This document shows positions 53,031 through 64,000 of a stretch of 64,000 nucleotides of DNA, piece by piece; position 1 is the first letter of the stretch; the number at the start of each line of letters is the position of its first letter. A program made the translations under genes and the position numbers. The stretch covers positions 2,083,501 through 2,147,500 of the forward strand of contig NZ_CP028960.1 in NCBI RefSeq assembly GCF_003071365.1. The letters are read 5' to 3'. Source of the DNA: Methyloceanibacter sp. wino2 (GTDB taxonomy: Bacteria > Pseudomonadota > Alphaproteobacteria > Rhizobiales > Methyloligellaceae). The notes beneath the pieces were generated by a model. The model did no database searches. It had not been told where the DNA came from and was given only the letters and a program-made list of their open reading frames with translations.

Positions 53031-55289
53031 ATGGCTGCATCCGTTGGTGCTCCAAGGCAGATGCTCCGCCGCCTCCGTGAGGTCATGGCGGAACACGAGA
53101 GTGCGCAGGCACGCCTCGACAAGGTGGTGATGCTGATCGCCTCCAACATCGTGGCCGAGGTGTGCTCGCTCTACCTGCGCCGCCGTGACGGCTCGCTCGA
53201 ACTCGTGGCCACCGAGGGCCTCAATGTGAGCGCGGTCCACAACACGCATTTGAAGCCCGGCGAAGGTCTCGTGGGGCTTGTCGCCGAGCAGGCCGAGCCG
53301 AAGCAATTCGCGGACGCCCAGCACCATCCGGCCTTCTCCTTCCGCCCCGAGACCGGCGAGGAGATCTACCATTCCTTTGTCGGCGTGCCGATCCTGCGTG
53401 GCGGGCACACGATCGGCGTTCTCACGGTGCAGAACCGCACCATGCGCCAGTACAGCGACGAAGAAGTCGAGGCGCTGCAGACCACGGCAATGGTCATCGC
53501 CGATACGCTGGCGTCGGGCGGGATCCTCTCCGAGGAGGTGACGGCGGAGAAGGGGCGCGATCAAAGCGTCCGTTTCGTCGGTCAGCCAATCTCCGAGAGC
53601 GTGGCGCTGGGGCACATCGTGTTGCACGAACCCCGGATCGTGATCACCAAGCTGATCGCCGAGGACGCGGAGCACGAGCGGAGCCGGTTGCAGCAGGCTA
53701 TCGAGGAACTGACCGGCCAGATTGACGAGATGATGGAGCGCGGCGATCTCGCGCGCGCCGGTGAGCATCATGAAGTGCTCGAAGCGTTCCGCATGTTCGC
53801 CCACGACCATGGCTGGCGCCGGCGCCTTGACGAGGCGCTCGCGACGGGTCTGACCGCCGAAGCGGCTGTGCAGCGCGTTCGCAATGATACGCGTGCACGG
53901 ATGATGCGCATGCCGGACCCGCGTTTCCGCGACCGGCTGCATGACATCGAAGACCTGTCCAACCGGCTATTGCGCTTCCTTTCGGGGGAGACGGCGACGG
54001 CCTCCACCGGCGCGCTCCCGGAGGATGCGATCGTGGTCGCGCGGACGATGGGGCCGGCAGAGCTCTTGGATTACGACCGCCACCGGCTGCGCGGCCTCGT
54101 TCTGGAAGAGGGCGGCGCGAACAGCCACGTGGCGATCGTTGCCCGCGCGCTCGGGATCGCCGCGATCACCCAGTGCAAGGGCGTGGTCGAGATGGTCGAG
54201 CCCGGCGACGCGGTGATCCTCGACGGCCAGGGCGGGGAGCTGCATGTGCGGCCGACTCAGGAAGTGGTCCACGCCTATTCCGACAAGGTCCGCTTCCAGG
54301 CCCGCAAGCAGGCCCAATATGCCGCGTTGCGCGAGGTGCCGGCGGTCACGCTCGACGATCAGCGCGTCAATCTGCAGATCAATGCAGGCCTGTTGTTCGA
54401 CCTGCCGCACTTGAAGCAATCCGGCGCGGACGGGATCGGGCTGTTCCGGACCGAGCTTCAGTTCATGATCTCCGAGACGTTTCCTCGGCTCGAGCAGCAG
54501 ACGAAGCTCTACAAGTCGATCCTCGACCAAGCGGCCGGACGTCCCGTGGTGTTCCGCTCCCTGGATGTCGGCGGCGACAAGGTCATTCCCTATTTCCGCG
54601 GCGGGGCGGAGGAAAACCCGGCCCTCGGCTGGCGCGCGATCCGTATGGCCCTCGACCGGCCCGCGGTGTTCCGCACCCAGATCCGCGCCTTGCTGCGCGC
54701 CGCGCACGGGCGCGAAATGCGCATCCTCCTGCCGATGATTTCCGATGTGTCGGAGTTCGAGGCCGCCCGCACGCTGATCGACCACGAACTGACCCTGCTG
54801 AAGACCCACGGCCGGCCGGAGCCGTCCAAGCTGATGGTGGGCGCCATGGTCGAGGTGCCGGCGCTGTTGTGGCAACTCGACCACCTTCTGCCTCTGACGG
54901 ATTTCGTCTCCGTAGGGTCGAACGATCTGTTGCAGTTCCTGTTTGCGGCGGACCGGAGCAATGAGCGCGTGTCGAGCCGGTTCGATTCGCTCAGCCCGAC
55001 GTCACTGCGCGCGCTGCGGCATATCGTTCGCGAGGCCGAGCGGTTCAACACGCCCCTCACGCTGTGCGGCGAGATGGCGGGGAAGGCCCTCGAAGCCATG
55101 GCGCTGATCGGTCTCGGATTCCGCACGATTTCCATGGCGCCAGCCTCGGTGGGGCCGGTCAAGGCCATGGTGTTGTCGCTCGATGCGTCCAGCCTGCAGG
55201 CGCGGCTGGATGAGTTGCTTGATGTCAAGTCGACGTCCTTGCGCGAAGAATTGAAGCGTTTTGCGGCCGAAACAGGGGTACAGATCTAG
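53031..55289 (+). CDS. ptsP: PTS-Ntr phosphoenolpyruvate-protein phosphotransferase (EI-Ntr)
   Basis: 752 residues. An N-terminal GAF domain (about 15-160; DKVVMLIASNIVAEVCSLYLRR... FVGVPILRGGHTIGVLTVQNR) senses nitrogen status in known members. The EI domains follow: the phospho-His is in GGANSHVAIVARALGIAAI, and the PEP-binding TIM barrel has GLFRTELQFM, SLDVGGDKVIPYF, VGSNDLLQFLFAADR and TLCGEMAGKALEAMAL. It starts the PTS-Ntr chain (EI-Ntr, NPr, EIIA-Ntr), which controls potassium, nitrogen and stress responses rather than sugar uptake. The open frame continues upstream into lysC; ATG 53031 begins the family N-terminus, though no strong Shine-Dalgarno is present. Confidence 0.93.
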   Translation: MAASVGAPRQMLRRLREVMAEHESAQARLDKVVMLIASNIVAEVCSLYLRRRDGSLELVATEGLNVSAVHNTHLKPGEGLVGLVAEQAEPKQFADAQHHPAFSFRPETGEEIYHSFVGVPILRGGHTIGVLTVQNRTMRQYSDEEVEALQTTAMVIADTLASGGILSEEVTAEKGRDQSVRFVGQPISESVALGHIVLHEPRIVITKLIAEDAEHERSRLQQAIEELTGQIDEMMERGDLARAGEHHEVLEAFRMFAHDHGWRRRLDEALATGLTAEAAVQRVRNDTRARMMRMPDPRFRDRLHDIEDLSNRLLRFLSGETATASTGALPEDAIVVARTMGPAELLDYDRHRLRGLVLEEGGANSHVAIVARALGIAAITQCKGVVEMVEPGDAVILDGQGGELHVRPTQEVVHAYSDKVRFQARKQAQYAALREVPAVTLDDQRVNLQINAGLLFDLPHLKQSGADGIGLFRTELQFMISETFPRLEQQTKLYKSILDQAAGRPVVFRSLDVGGDKVIPYFRGGAEENPALGWRAIRMALDRPAVFRTQIRALLRAAHGREMRILLPMISDVSEFEAARTLIDHELTLLKTHGRPEPSKLMVGAMVEVPALLWQLDHLLPLTDFVSVGSNDLLQFLFAADRSNERVSSRFDSLSPTSLRALRHIVREAERFNTPLTLCGEMAGKALEAMALIGLGFRTISMAPASVGPVKAMVLSLDASSLQARLDELLDVKSTSLREELKRFAAETGVQI

Positions 55290-55501
55290 ACGGAACTGCA
55301 TCTCGGAGTCGTGCGACGATTTTTGAGAATCCGCTCCGCGCGCCAAAGGCTTGCAAACTCTCAGCCATTGGGCTTGTGTTAATCTGCTATAGGGGGACTT
55401 TCCGGTTGCGCGGATTTGCGCCCGGATCGGATGCTATTGGGTAGGCTCTTCGGCCGCACGGCCAGGAGAGTCGCGGCGTTGCACTCACGGGATTGGAAGT
55501 A

Positions 55502-56698
55502 ATGTCTGCCGGCTATGACGCGGAAGTGGCCGATCTTTTTCGGGACCTCAGAGCCGCGAGCAATCTGACGGAGGCGGATCTGGCGTCGCGCATCGCGGCG
55601 CCCGTCGAAGTCGTGCAGGCGCTGGAGCAGGGTGCCATCTTTGCCCTGCCGCCATGGCCGGAGACGTGCCGCGTGGTCAGCGCCTACGGCACGCTTCTCA
55701 ATCTCGACACGCGTCCCTTGCTCCGCCGCATTTACGCCCAGCTTGAAGCCGGCGTCGTCGAACTGGGGCCGAAGCCCGTCCAGGACGTTCCGGTCATGGT
55801 TCCGCCGGCGGGCGGCCATCCGGCTACGCCACAGGGCCAGCCGGCGCAGCAGGCGGGACAGCTGCCGCAAGGTTGGGCCAATGGAACGCCGCAGCCTCAG
55901 CAGCAGCCGGCGCCGCAACAACCCAGGCCGCAGCCACAGCAGGCGGCCCCGCAGCAAACACCGGCCTGGCCGAGTGCGCCGGCGGGAGCGCCGCAGGCCG
56001 CCCAGCCTCAGGCGACGCAACCATCGCAGCCGCAAGCCCGTCCCCCCCAAGCGCCGCAGCCACAGGCTCCGCAGGTTCAGTCGCCGCGGCCGCTTCAACC
56101 GCAACCAACGCCGCCGCAACCACGCGCCGCACCACAGCCGCAGGGCGGGCCGCAGGCACCCTGGCCGGGCGCTGCGCCCCAGCCCGGCGCTGCGCCGCAG
56201 GCGCCGCAAGGGGCTCCCGGCCAGCTCGATACGGCTTGGCCCGGCGCCGACGGTCCCGCCCATCAGCTGGGGCAGCCGCCGCAGCCTCAACCGGCAGCAC
56301 CGCAGCCACAGGCAGACGCGAGTTTTCCGGATGTTGGTTTCCCCGGCGAGCCGCAGCCTTATCCTCAGCAGCCCGGTTATGCGCCCGATCCCAACACCGT
56401 GCCGGACCCGGCGCTGGGCGGCGATTATCCTCAGGCGGACGACGCCAGCTTTCCGGGCGAACCCGAACTCGAACTCGTGGATGAGGAAGAGGAGGAACCC
56501 AAGTCCTCCAGGTCACCCCTTCTGAAATGGGGGATCATCGGTCTGCTTGCAGTCATCCTGCTGCTTGGCCTATGGATGGTGCTCGGCGGATCCTCGGGCG
56601 ACGGCGGCCTTTCGTCGGGTTTCAATACGTCGGATCCGGTTCTCGATCCCGACGACCCGCGCAGCCGCAAAGCCGACCGGCTGCCGAACAATTTCTAA
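55502..56698 (+). CDS. HTH-domain, Pro/Gln-rich single-pass membrane protein
   Basis: 398 residues. The N-terminus (about 8-85) is a Cro/RodZ-like helix-turn-helix: DLFRDLRAASNLTEADLASRIAAPVEVVQALEQG. Residues about 100-290 are low-complexity, mainly Pro, Gln and Ala. An acidic stretch (ELELVDEEEEEPK) and a membrane helix (LLKWGIIGLLAVILLLGLWMVLGG, about 341-364) follow, then a short Asp/Arg-rich C-terminus. The order HTH, linker, TM helix, short extracytoplasmic tail is the RodZ arrangement, and RodZ links MreB to the wall machinery; but the linker is far longer and no RodZ C-terminal domain is seen. A TTG at 55493 is in frame; ATG 55502 is used. It lies between ptsP and prfA. Confidence 0.7.
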   Translation: MSAGYDAEVADLFRDLRAASNLTEADLASRIAAPVEVVQALEQGAIFALPPWPETCRVVSAYGTLLNLDTRPLLRRIYAQLEAGVVELGPKPVQDVPVMVPPAGGHPATPQGQPAQQAGQLPQGWANGTPQPQQQPAPQQPRPQPQQAAPQQTPAWPSAPAGAPQAAQPQATQPSQPQARPPQAPQPQAPQVQSPRPLQPQPTPPQPRAAPQPQGGPQAPWPGAAPQPGAAPQAPQGAPGQLDTAWPGADGPAHQLGQPPQPQPAAPQPQADASFPDVGFPGEPQPYPQQPGYAPDPNTVPDPALGGDYPQADDASFPGEPELELVDEEEEEPKSSRSPLLKWGIIGLLAVILLLGLWMVLGGSSGDGGLSSGFNTSDPVLDPDDPRSRKADRLPNNF

Positions 56699-56716
56699 GC
56701 CTCATTTCCTTGAACC

Positions 56717-57805
56717 ATGACCACGATTCCCGCTGAGAAGCTCGATAAGCTCGTTGCCCGTTGGGAGGCCATACAAGGCAGCCTCGCCTCCGGCGCCGAT
56801 CAGGACAGCTATGTCGAGTTGTCCCGCGAATTCGCGGAGCTCGATCCTATTGTCGGTACGATCAACGCGTTGCGCGAAGCCCAAACCGAAAAGCAAGGGC
56901 TGCAGGAGATTCTCGACGACCGTTCCGACGCGGACATGACCGCCCTCGCCGAGGAGGAAATCGGGCCTCTCTCCGAGAAGATCGAGACGCTCGAGCATGA
57001 GCTCAAAGTGCAGCTCCTGCCTAAGGACGCGGCCGACGAGAAGAGTGCGATTCTTGAAGTGCGCGCCGGCACGGGTGGCGACGAGGCGGCGTTGTTCGCA
57101 GGCGACCTCTACCGCATGTACCAGCGCTTCGCCGACCGGCATGGCTGGAAGGTCAATGTCCTGTCCGCCAGCGAGGGCGCGACGGGCGGCTACAAGGAAA
57201 TCATCGCCAATGTCACGGGCAAGGGCGTGTTCGCGCGGATGAAATACGAATCCGGCGTGCATCGCGTTCAACGCGTGCCGCAGACCGAGGCCCAAGGGCG
57301 CATTCACACGTCCGCGGCCACGGTTGCCGTGCTGCCGGAGGCCGAGGACGTGGACATCCAGATCGACGAAAAAGATCTGCGTATCGACGTGTTCCGAGCC
57401 AGCGGTCCGGGCGGGCAGTCGGTGAACACTACAGACAGCGCCGTGCGCATTACCCACTTGCCCACGGGTCTCGTGGTCATCCAGCAAGACGAGAAGTCTC
57501 AGCACAAGAACCGGGCCAAGGCCATGAAGGTCTTGAGTGCGCGGCTGTACGATCTGGAGCGTCAGAAGCTCGACGCCGAGCGGGCCCAGGACCGGCGCAG
57601 CCAGATCGGATCGGGTGACAGATCGCAACGCATCCGCACCTATAATTTTCCGCAAGGGCGGGTCACCGATCACCGCATCGGTCTCACCTCGCACCAGCTG
57701 CAGATGGTTCTGGAAGGCGAGCAGGCGCTCGACGAAATCGTCGAGGCCCTGACAACCGAGGATCAGGCCAGTCAGCTCGCGGCCATGGAGGAGAGCGAGG
57801 CGTGA
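56717..57805 (+). CDS. prfA: Peptide chain release factor 1
   Basis: 362 residues. The catalytic GGQ motif is at 232-234 in [21 protein letters not shown], and the stop-codon-reading tripeptide PQT at 188-190 replaces the usual [25 protein letters not shown] and [11 protein letters not shown] are family signatures. RF1 reads UAA and UAG. prmC, whose product methylates the GGQ glutamine, follows with a 4-bp GTGA overlap, the usual arrangement. The gene begins 18 bp after the HTH membrane protein gene. Confidence 0.97.
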   Translation: MTTIPAEKLDKLVARWEAIQGSLASGADQDSYVELSREFAELDPIVGTINALREAQTEKQGLQEILDDRSDADMTALAEEEIGPLSEKIETLEHELKVQLLPKDAADEKSAILEVRAGTGGDEAALFAGDLYRMYQRFADRHGWKVNVLSASEGATGGYKEIIANVTGKGVFARMKYESGVHRVQRVPQTEAQGRIHTSAATVAVLPEAEDVDIQIDEKDLRIDVFRASGPGGQSVNTTDSAVRITHLPTGLVVIQQDEKSQHKNRAKAMKVLSARLYDLERQKLDAERAQDRRSQIGSGDRSQRIRTYNFPQGRVTDHRIGLTSHQLQMVLEGEQALDEIVEALTTEDQASQLAAMEESEA

Positions 57806-58668
57806 GCCTGAGCCTCCAATCGGCCCAGGCCCGCGCCACCCAGGTTCTGCGGGAAGGCGGGATCGCTACGGCCGCGCTCGATGCGCGCGCCCTTCTGAAA
57901 GTGGCGACCGGGTTGTCGCTCGAAGCGTTGATCGTGAATGGCCGCGCACCGTTGAGCGCGCCATGCGAAACGCGCTTTGACGATTATGTTGCGCGCCGCC
58001 TCGCAGGCGAGCCGGTTTCCCGTATCCGCGGGACACGCGAGTTCTACGGCCGGGACTTCAAGATCGATGCGCACACGCTGGATCCCCGTCCCGATACGGA
58101 AACATTGGTCACAGCCGTCCTGGATCAGGCGGGAAGCGACGGGTTCCGCGGGCGGCCGTTGCGCCTTCTCGATCTCGGAACGGGGTCGGGGTGCATCCTC
58201 GTGACGCTCCTTGCCGAGTTGCCTGAAGCGGTCGGCACCGGCACCGACATCAATCCCGGCGCTCTGGAACTGGCCCGTGACAACGCGGCGGCACTCGGTG
58301 TTGCGGATCGTGTGCAGTTCGCGACCGCCGATTGGTTCGAGGGTCTGGCCGGGCGCTACGATATCATCGTTTCGAACCCGCCCTATATCGCCAGCGCGGA
58401 GATCGAGGGGCTCGCACCGGAGGTCGCCCGCCACGATCCCCTGGCTGCACTCGATGGCGGCATCGATGGGCTAGACGCGTATCGGCGAATCGCCGCCGGC
58501 GCGCCGCGTTTTCTTGCCCCGGGCGGTGCCTTGCTGGCGGAGATCGGGTGCACTCAGGCTGGGAGCGTTGTGGACATCTTTCGGGCAGGGGGGCTGATCG
58601 TCGCAGACGATGGAGTTCGGTCCGATCTTGCGGGTCTTCCCCGTTGTGTTTGTGCCAAGTTGTCGTGA
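57802..58668 (+). CDS. prmC: Release-factor glutamine N5-methyltransferase PrmC
   Basis: 288 residues. The SAM-binding motif is [19 protein letters not shown] at about 124-142, and the catalytic NPPY is at 192-195 in [14 protein letters not shown], with the [15 protein letters not shown]-terminal domain at about 70-83. It methylates the GGQ glutamine of RF1/RF2. GTG start overlapping prfA stop (GTGA). After it comes a non-coding stretch of about 430 bases, so the operon probably ends here. Confidence 0.96.
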   Translation: MSLSLQSAQARATQVLREGGIATAALDARALLKVATGLSLEALIVNGRAPLSAPCETRFDDYVARRLAGEPVSRIRGTREFYGRDFKIDAHTLDPRPDTETLVTAVLDQAGSDGFRGRPLRLLDLGTGSGCILVTLLAELPEAVGTGTDINPGALELARDNAAALGVADRVQFATADWFEGLAGRYDIIVSNPPYIASAEIEGLAPEVARHDPLAALDGGIDGLDAYRRIAAGAPRFLAPGGALLAEIGCTQAGSVVDIFRAGGLIVADDGVRSDLAGLPRCVCAKLS

Positions 58669-59098
58669 CCACGCGCAGGTCGGAGCCTGCGATGAGCCAA
58701 AAATATGCTTGGAAAATCTGGATGTTCAGGCTAGGTTCTACCCAAGAAATCAGACTATATGGCGAGCCGCAGCAGGGATTAGGCTTCGCCGGTTGCGTGG
58801 CAACACCGCGGATATCCTTTCAGAACCTCGATTGACAGGCGCCCCGCGCCTCTCGAGACGTTCAGGAGCCGTCGTATCGCAAAACAAATTTGCCGTACCG
58901 ACGCTAGCACCAGAGGCATTTCGCTTCGCGTCGGACACCGACTGAGACAAGGCAGCAAGAACAAGAACCGCTGAAAAAACTAGCAAGGCCAAGCCGGCTT
59001 TCCGGGCGCTTAGCATGCTCGGTTGGTCTTGGCCGATGATCACAGACCAGGGAGTGATGAGTGCGGCGTATGCGCCGCCAATCAGGTGAATAGGGCTT
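58669..59098. other. Stretch between prmC and the DUF4167 gene
   Basis: About 430 bases. It holds only one weak candidate gene, on the minus strand (58750-59016). AGGTGA at 59084-59089 is the ribosome-binding site of the DUF4167 gene. The base composition is a little less GC-rich than the genes around it. Confidence 0.45.
58750..59016 (-). CDS. Doubtful small exported or membrane protein
   Basis: 88 residues starting MLSARKAGLALLVFSAVLVLAALS, which reads like a signal peptide or single membrane helix. The rest is basic and unremarkable (RGAPVNRGSERISAVLPRNRRS). There is no clear ribosome-binding site and no recognised family, and another frame is open on the plus strand. It could be a chance frame; the hydrophobic N-terminus is the only argument for it. 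Confidence 0.28.
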   Translation of the reverse strand: MLSARKAGLALLVFSAVLVLAALSQSVSDAKRNASGASVGTANLFCDTTAPERLERRGAPVNRGSERISAVLPRNRRSLIPAAARHIV

Positions 59099-59704
59099 AT
59101 GAGGCAAGGACAACAGAATCGCAGGGGTCGCGGCCGTAGCCGGAAGCCCCAGAACCCACTGGCGCGGAATTACGAATCAAACGGACCGGATGTAAAAATC
59201 CGGGGGACCGCGTCCCATGTCGCCGAGAAGTACATGTCGCTCGCGCGTGATGCGCTGGCGTCGGGCGATATGGTCACGGCCGAGAGCTACCTTCAGCATG
59301 CCGAGCACTACAACCGCATCATCATGGCGGCTCACTCGCAGGCCGCCAGCGCGGCGCCGCAGGCCGGAGATCAGCCGCAAGGGCAGCAGTCCAATGGCAG
59401 CGGCGGCCGGAACCGGCAGGATGGCGACGACGGTGCTGAGAGTGGTGCGGGCGAGGGAGCCGAGTCCGACGTCAAGGAGGCCGGCGGTGCGTCGGCCGAG
59501 GGTCGTAGCCGCGCACGGGGCCGGCAGCGGCGGAACGGGTCTCAAGCAGCCGCAGAGGGGCAATCCAGCCCGCAAGCTCAGCCTGCCGCGGAAGCTAGTC
59601 CTGCCGCCGAGGCGATCGGCGCCACGGAAGGGAATGGTTCCGATCAGCCTGTCGAGGTGGCGGTCGCCGAGGAAAGCGAAGGCGCTTCCGGCGCTGTGAA
59701 CTAG
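59099..59704 (+). CDS. DUF4167 domain-containing protein
   Basis: 201 residues. The DUF4167 domain is at the N-terminus: a basic MRQGQQNRRGRGRSRK start, then RNYESNGPDVKIRGTASHVAEKYMSLARDALASGDMVTAESYLQHAEHYNRII. The rest is low-complexity (Ala, Gly, Gln, Ser) and includes a second basic patch (RSRARGRQRRNG), so the protein is likely a nucleic-acid binder with a flexible tail. Function unknown; the family is nearly confined to Hyphomicrobiales and relatives and is regularly found near prfA/prmC and clpB. Confidence 0.92.
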   Translation: MRQGQQNRRGRGRSRKPQNPLARNYESNGPDVKIRGTASHVAEKYMSLARDALASGDMVTAESYLQHAEHYNRIIMAAHSQAASAAPQAGDQPQGQQSNGSGGRNRQDGDDGAESGAGEGAESDVKEAGGASAEGRSRARGRQRRNGSQAAAEGQSSPQAQPAAEASPAAEAIGATEGNGSDQPVEVAVAEESEGASGAVN

Positions 59705-59773
59705 CCGCCTCCGGCTTCTCGCACACAGCGCAAACGGTTAGATTGGGCTCCGCGCGATTTGAGCGAGGGGCCC

Positions 59774-60037
59774 ATGACCGATACACAGTCTGACACGTCC
59801 ACAGCCAAGCCCGTCTCCACATGGCGGAAGGTTCTGGCCGGCATTCTCGATTTCTTCACCATCTTTTTCGTCGCGGGCTATGTCATCGGCTACGCCACGG
59901 GCAATCTGACGGCTGAAGGCTTCGAGCTGGAAGGCGGGCCCGCCTTTGTCTTCTTCGCCGCGGTCATCGCTTATTTCGTCGTGTTCTCAAAATATCTCGG
60001 CGGTACGCTCTGGCAGCGTATCTTGAAGACGCGATAG
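59774..60037 (+). CDS. Small RDD-like membrane protein
   Basis: 87 residues from ATG 59774, which has GAGGGG 4 nt upstream; a TTG at 59759 is also in frame. Two membrane helices (about 20-43 and 56-73) are followed by GGTLWQRILKTR, which resembles the end of an RDD domain. With only two helices it is a truncated or minimal version. The N-terminal tail is polar. Function unknown. clpB starts 175 bp downstream with its own spacing, so it is probably separate. Confidence 0.68.
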   Translation: MTDTQSDTSTAKPVSTWRKVLAGILDFFTIFFVAGYVIGYATGNLTAEGFELEGGPAFVFFAAVIAYFVVFSKYLGGTLWQRILKTR

Positions 60038-60212
60038 CATCGCGATGCTGCCATTTTTTGCGGCAGAGCAAGGCAAGCCCCTCTTTTCTGAGAGAAAACC
60101 GTCGCTATATGTCCGTTAACACGCCGCTGATATGACCCATCCTCAGTGGTGCCCACCCCAATTCATCAATTCTGGCCTGCCCTCGTTTCTGGCCGCCTAA
60201 AGAGGGATCGAC

Positions 60213-62813
<2,601 letters not shown>

Positions 62814-62851
62814 GGCAGCTTCGGCAGCTTCGCTGCTCTTGTTTGATCTGG

Positions 62852-62882
62852 AAATGGCCGGGGCTTGCCCCGGCCATTTTGG
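62852..62882 (+). terminator. Terminator of clpB, likely bidirectional
   Basis: A perfect 13-bp stem from 62852-62864 and 62867-62879 (core ATGGCCGGGGC / GCCCCGGCCAT) with a tight loop, then TTGG. The flanking A-run and T-run make it work on both strands. It is the strongest terminator in the window. Confidence 0.85.
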
Positions 62883-63026
62883 CTTGAGGGTTCCGACTTC
62901 ATACCGAGCGCTGATGCTCGGTGGGTACGCGCAAGTCTTTGGACGTGCCGGAGGCCAAACGCTCGGTGAAGGGGCGAGGGATCAAGCGCTCAAGTAGCCG
63001 CTAGGCGGTAAGCGCGAGAAAAGTCC

Positions 63027-64000
63027 CTATTGGATGTCGGCTTGGGCGATGCGGTTGGTGACGGGATCCAGTTCCATCAGGGCATCGATGCGGCGGCGTT
63101 CCTTTTGGAAGGCGGCCAGGTTGCGACCATCAAGTTCGAGGCCGCGGGGCACGGCGATCGTCATCGGGTTGACGAACTTGTTGTTGACCAGGACTTCGTA
63201 GTGAAGGTGGGGGCCGGTGGAGCGGCCGGTCGTGCCGACATAGCCGATGATCTGGCCTTGCTTGACGCGGGCGCCCGGCTTGGAGCCGGTGGCAAAGCGG
63301 GTCATGTGCCCGTAGGCGGTGGCGAAGCCGTTGGCATGGCGGATGCGAATGTAGTTGCCGTAGCCGCCATGGCGCTCGGCCATCTCGATCGTGCCATCGC
63401 CGCCGGCCAGGATCGGGGTGCCTGCCGGCGCAGCCCAGTCCACGCCCGTGTGCATGCGGATGCGGCGGAGCAGCGGATGGCGGCGCGTGCCGAAGCCCGA
63501 CGATAGGCGGCCGCCCTTCACGGGATTGCGCATCAAGAATTTCTTCGCGCTGGACCCGTTCTCGTCATAGAAGTCGATCGTGTTGTCAGGGGTGCGGAAG
63601 CGATAGAATTTGCGAGTCTCGCCGCCCACCGTCATGGACGTGTAAAGCAACTCGCCGGCTTTCTCGCTGGTGCCGTCGCCCTCGAAGAAGACTTCGAACG
63701 TGTCCCCAGGGCGAACCTTCTGCTTGAAGTCCACATCGTAGGAATGGACCCGCAGCAGCTTCATGATGACGTCGCCCGGAAGCTTCTGCTTGAGCGCGGA
63801 TTCGTAAAAGCTCTCATACAGCGAAGCGCGGTTGGAGGCGGTGACCACGACTTCGTCGAGGGGAACCACGGTCGAGGCCAGATAGTCGCCGTCGCGGTTG
63901 CGCGACGTGGTGACGATGTGGTCGCCCGAGCTGGCGAAAATGCTGACGCGAACCGGTTCTTTGACCTCCGAATCGGCCTCGGATTCGATGAGGCGGAAGT
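63027..64000 (-). CDS. M23-family metallopeptidase (LytM-type), partial, 5' end beyond right edge
   Basis: The frame runs from the stop at 63027 to the window edge; at least 324 codons are visible. The C-terminal M23 (LytM) domain has zinc motif HTGVDWAAPAGTPILAGGDGTI (HxxxD) and HLHYEVLVN (HxH), both intact, so peptidoglycan cleavage is likely. Upstream, GDTFEVFFEGDGTSEKAGELLYTSM resembles the OB/LysM-like region of MepM-type endopeptidases. A GTG at 63869 would give a 280-residue protein, but the frame is open and plausible to the edge (ending FRLIESEADSE...), so the real start lies outside. It is convergent with clpB, with the shared terminator between. Confidence 0.86.
   Translation of the reverse strand, partial: FRLIESEADSEVKEPVRVSIFASSGDHIVTTSRNRDGDYLASTVVPLDEVVVTASNRASLYESFYESALKQKLPGDVIMKLLRVHSYDVDFKQKVRPGDTFEVFFEGDGTSEKAGELLYTSMTVGGETRKFYRFRTPDNTIDFYDENGSSAKKFLMRNPVKGGRLSSGFGTRRHPLLRRIRMHTGVDWAAPAGTPILAGGDGTIEMAERHGGYGNYIRIRHANGFATAYGHMTRFATGSKPGARVKQGQIIGYVGTTGRSTGPHLHYEVLVNNKFVNPMTIAVPRGLELDGRNLAAFQKERRRIDALMELDPVTNRIAQADIQ

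Noticed and set aside
55800..56300. Pro/Gln-rich tract as a tandem DNA repeat
   Set aside because: The DNA has no fixed period; the repetition is in amino-acid composition (CAG/CCG codons), not in a repeated unit.
62819..63026. CRISPR-like or other repeat array near the clpB terminator
   Set aside because: Only one hairpin is present and no periodic repeat; CTTCGGCAGCTTCG is a short local repetition.

Overview
The window is high-GC DNA (roughly 63-65% by eye) with dense, mostly housekeeping gene content. The set points to an alphaproteobacterium of the order Hyphomicrobiales (Rhizobiales): paired cobS/cobT cobaltochelatase genes beside a J-domain protein, a Suv3-like helicase beside an S4 protein, the lysC-ptsP-prfA-prmC-DUF4167-clpB run, an aroK-aroB-CorC cluster, and DUF1178 and DUF3108 proteins. 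The genus cannot be fixed from the sequence; Hyphomicrobiaceae/Methyloceanibacter-like is a guess. No rRNA, CRISPR array, transposase or phage gene was seen. There is one tRNA, Arg(CCT).

Layout, left to right. 1-2605: cydD and cydC (runs off the left edge). 2.7-6.1 kb: an Ivy-type lysozyme inhibitor, then a PepSY protein / response regulator / histidine kinase operon facing a second PepSY gene across a short region with a phased direct repeat. 6.1-11.5 kb is the envelope and accessory section: an OprO/OprP-type porin, a short ModE-like regulator with a perfect 28-bp palindrome upstream, a secreted Cys-rich small protein, an orphan solute-binding protein and an MscS channel. 11.6-17.2 kb: tRNA-Arg, a Tat-exported multicopper oxidase, PPK2, an exported nuclease-like protein, CarD, FdxA and an S4 protein. 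17.2-23 kb: a Suv3-like helicase; a low-GC membrane-protein gene bracketed by two 88-bp direct repeats; a DUF3108 protein. 23.2-31.9 kb: rpmB, a phytase-like esterase, cobT/cobS, a J-domain protein, bolA, corC, aroB, aroK. 32-41 kb: a small membrane protein, xerD, accA, two tandem YafK-type L,D-transpeptidases, an SLC13 permease and secA. 41.4-48.3 kb: arsR-arsC, a parvulin, argJ-mutT, a methyltransferase, comF, a nitrilase-family amidase and DUF1178. 48.4-58.7 kb: a YkuD transpeptidase, a lower-GC methyltransferase, ubiG, lysC, ptsP, a Pro/Gln-rich HTH membrane protein, prfA and prmC. 59-64 kb: DUF4167, a small RDD-like protein, clpB and an M23 peptidase that runs off the right edge.

Themes: cell-envelope maintenance (three L,D-transpeptidases, M23 peptidase, Ivy, MscS, porin), cytochrome bd maturation, metal and oxyanion handling (ModE-like, ArsRC, cobaltochelatase, copper oxidase), aromatic, arginine, aspartate-family and fatty-acid biosynthesis, and translation and proteostasis (L28, RF1/PrmC, ClpB, parvulin). 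The least explained parts are the repeat-bounded low-GC cassette at 20.7-21.9 kb, the palindrome-centred 7.6-9.8 kb cluster, the PepSY two-component locus and the Pro/Gln-rich HTH protein.

Coordinates of starts were chosen from visible Shine-Dalgarno sequences, signal peptides or stop-start overlaps where these disagreed with the longest open frame. GC figures and identity counts are by-eye estimates.
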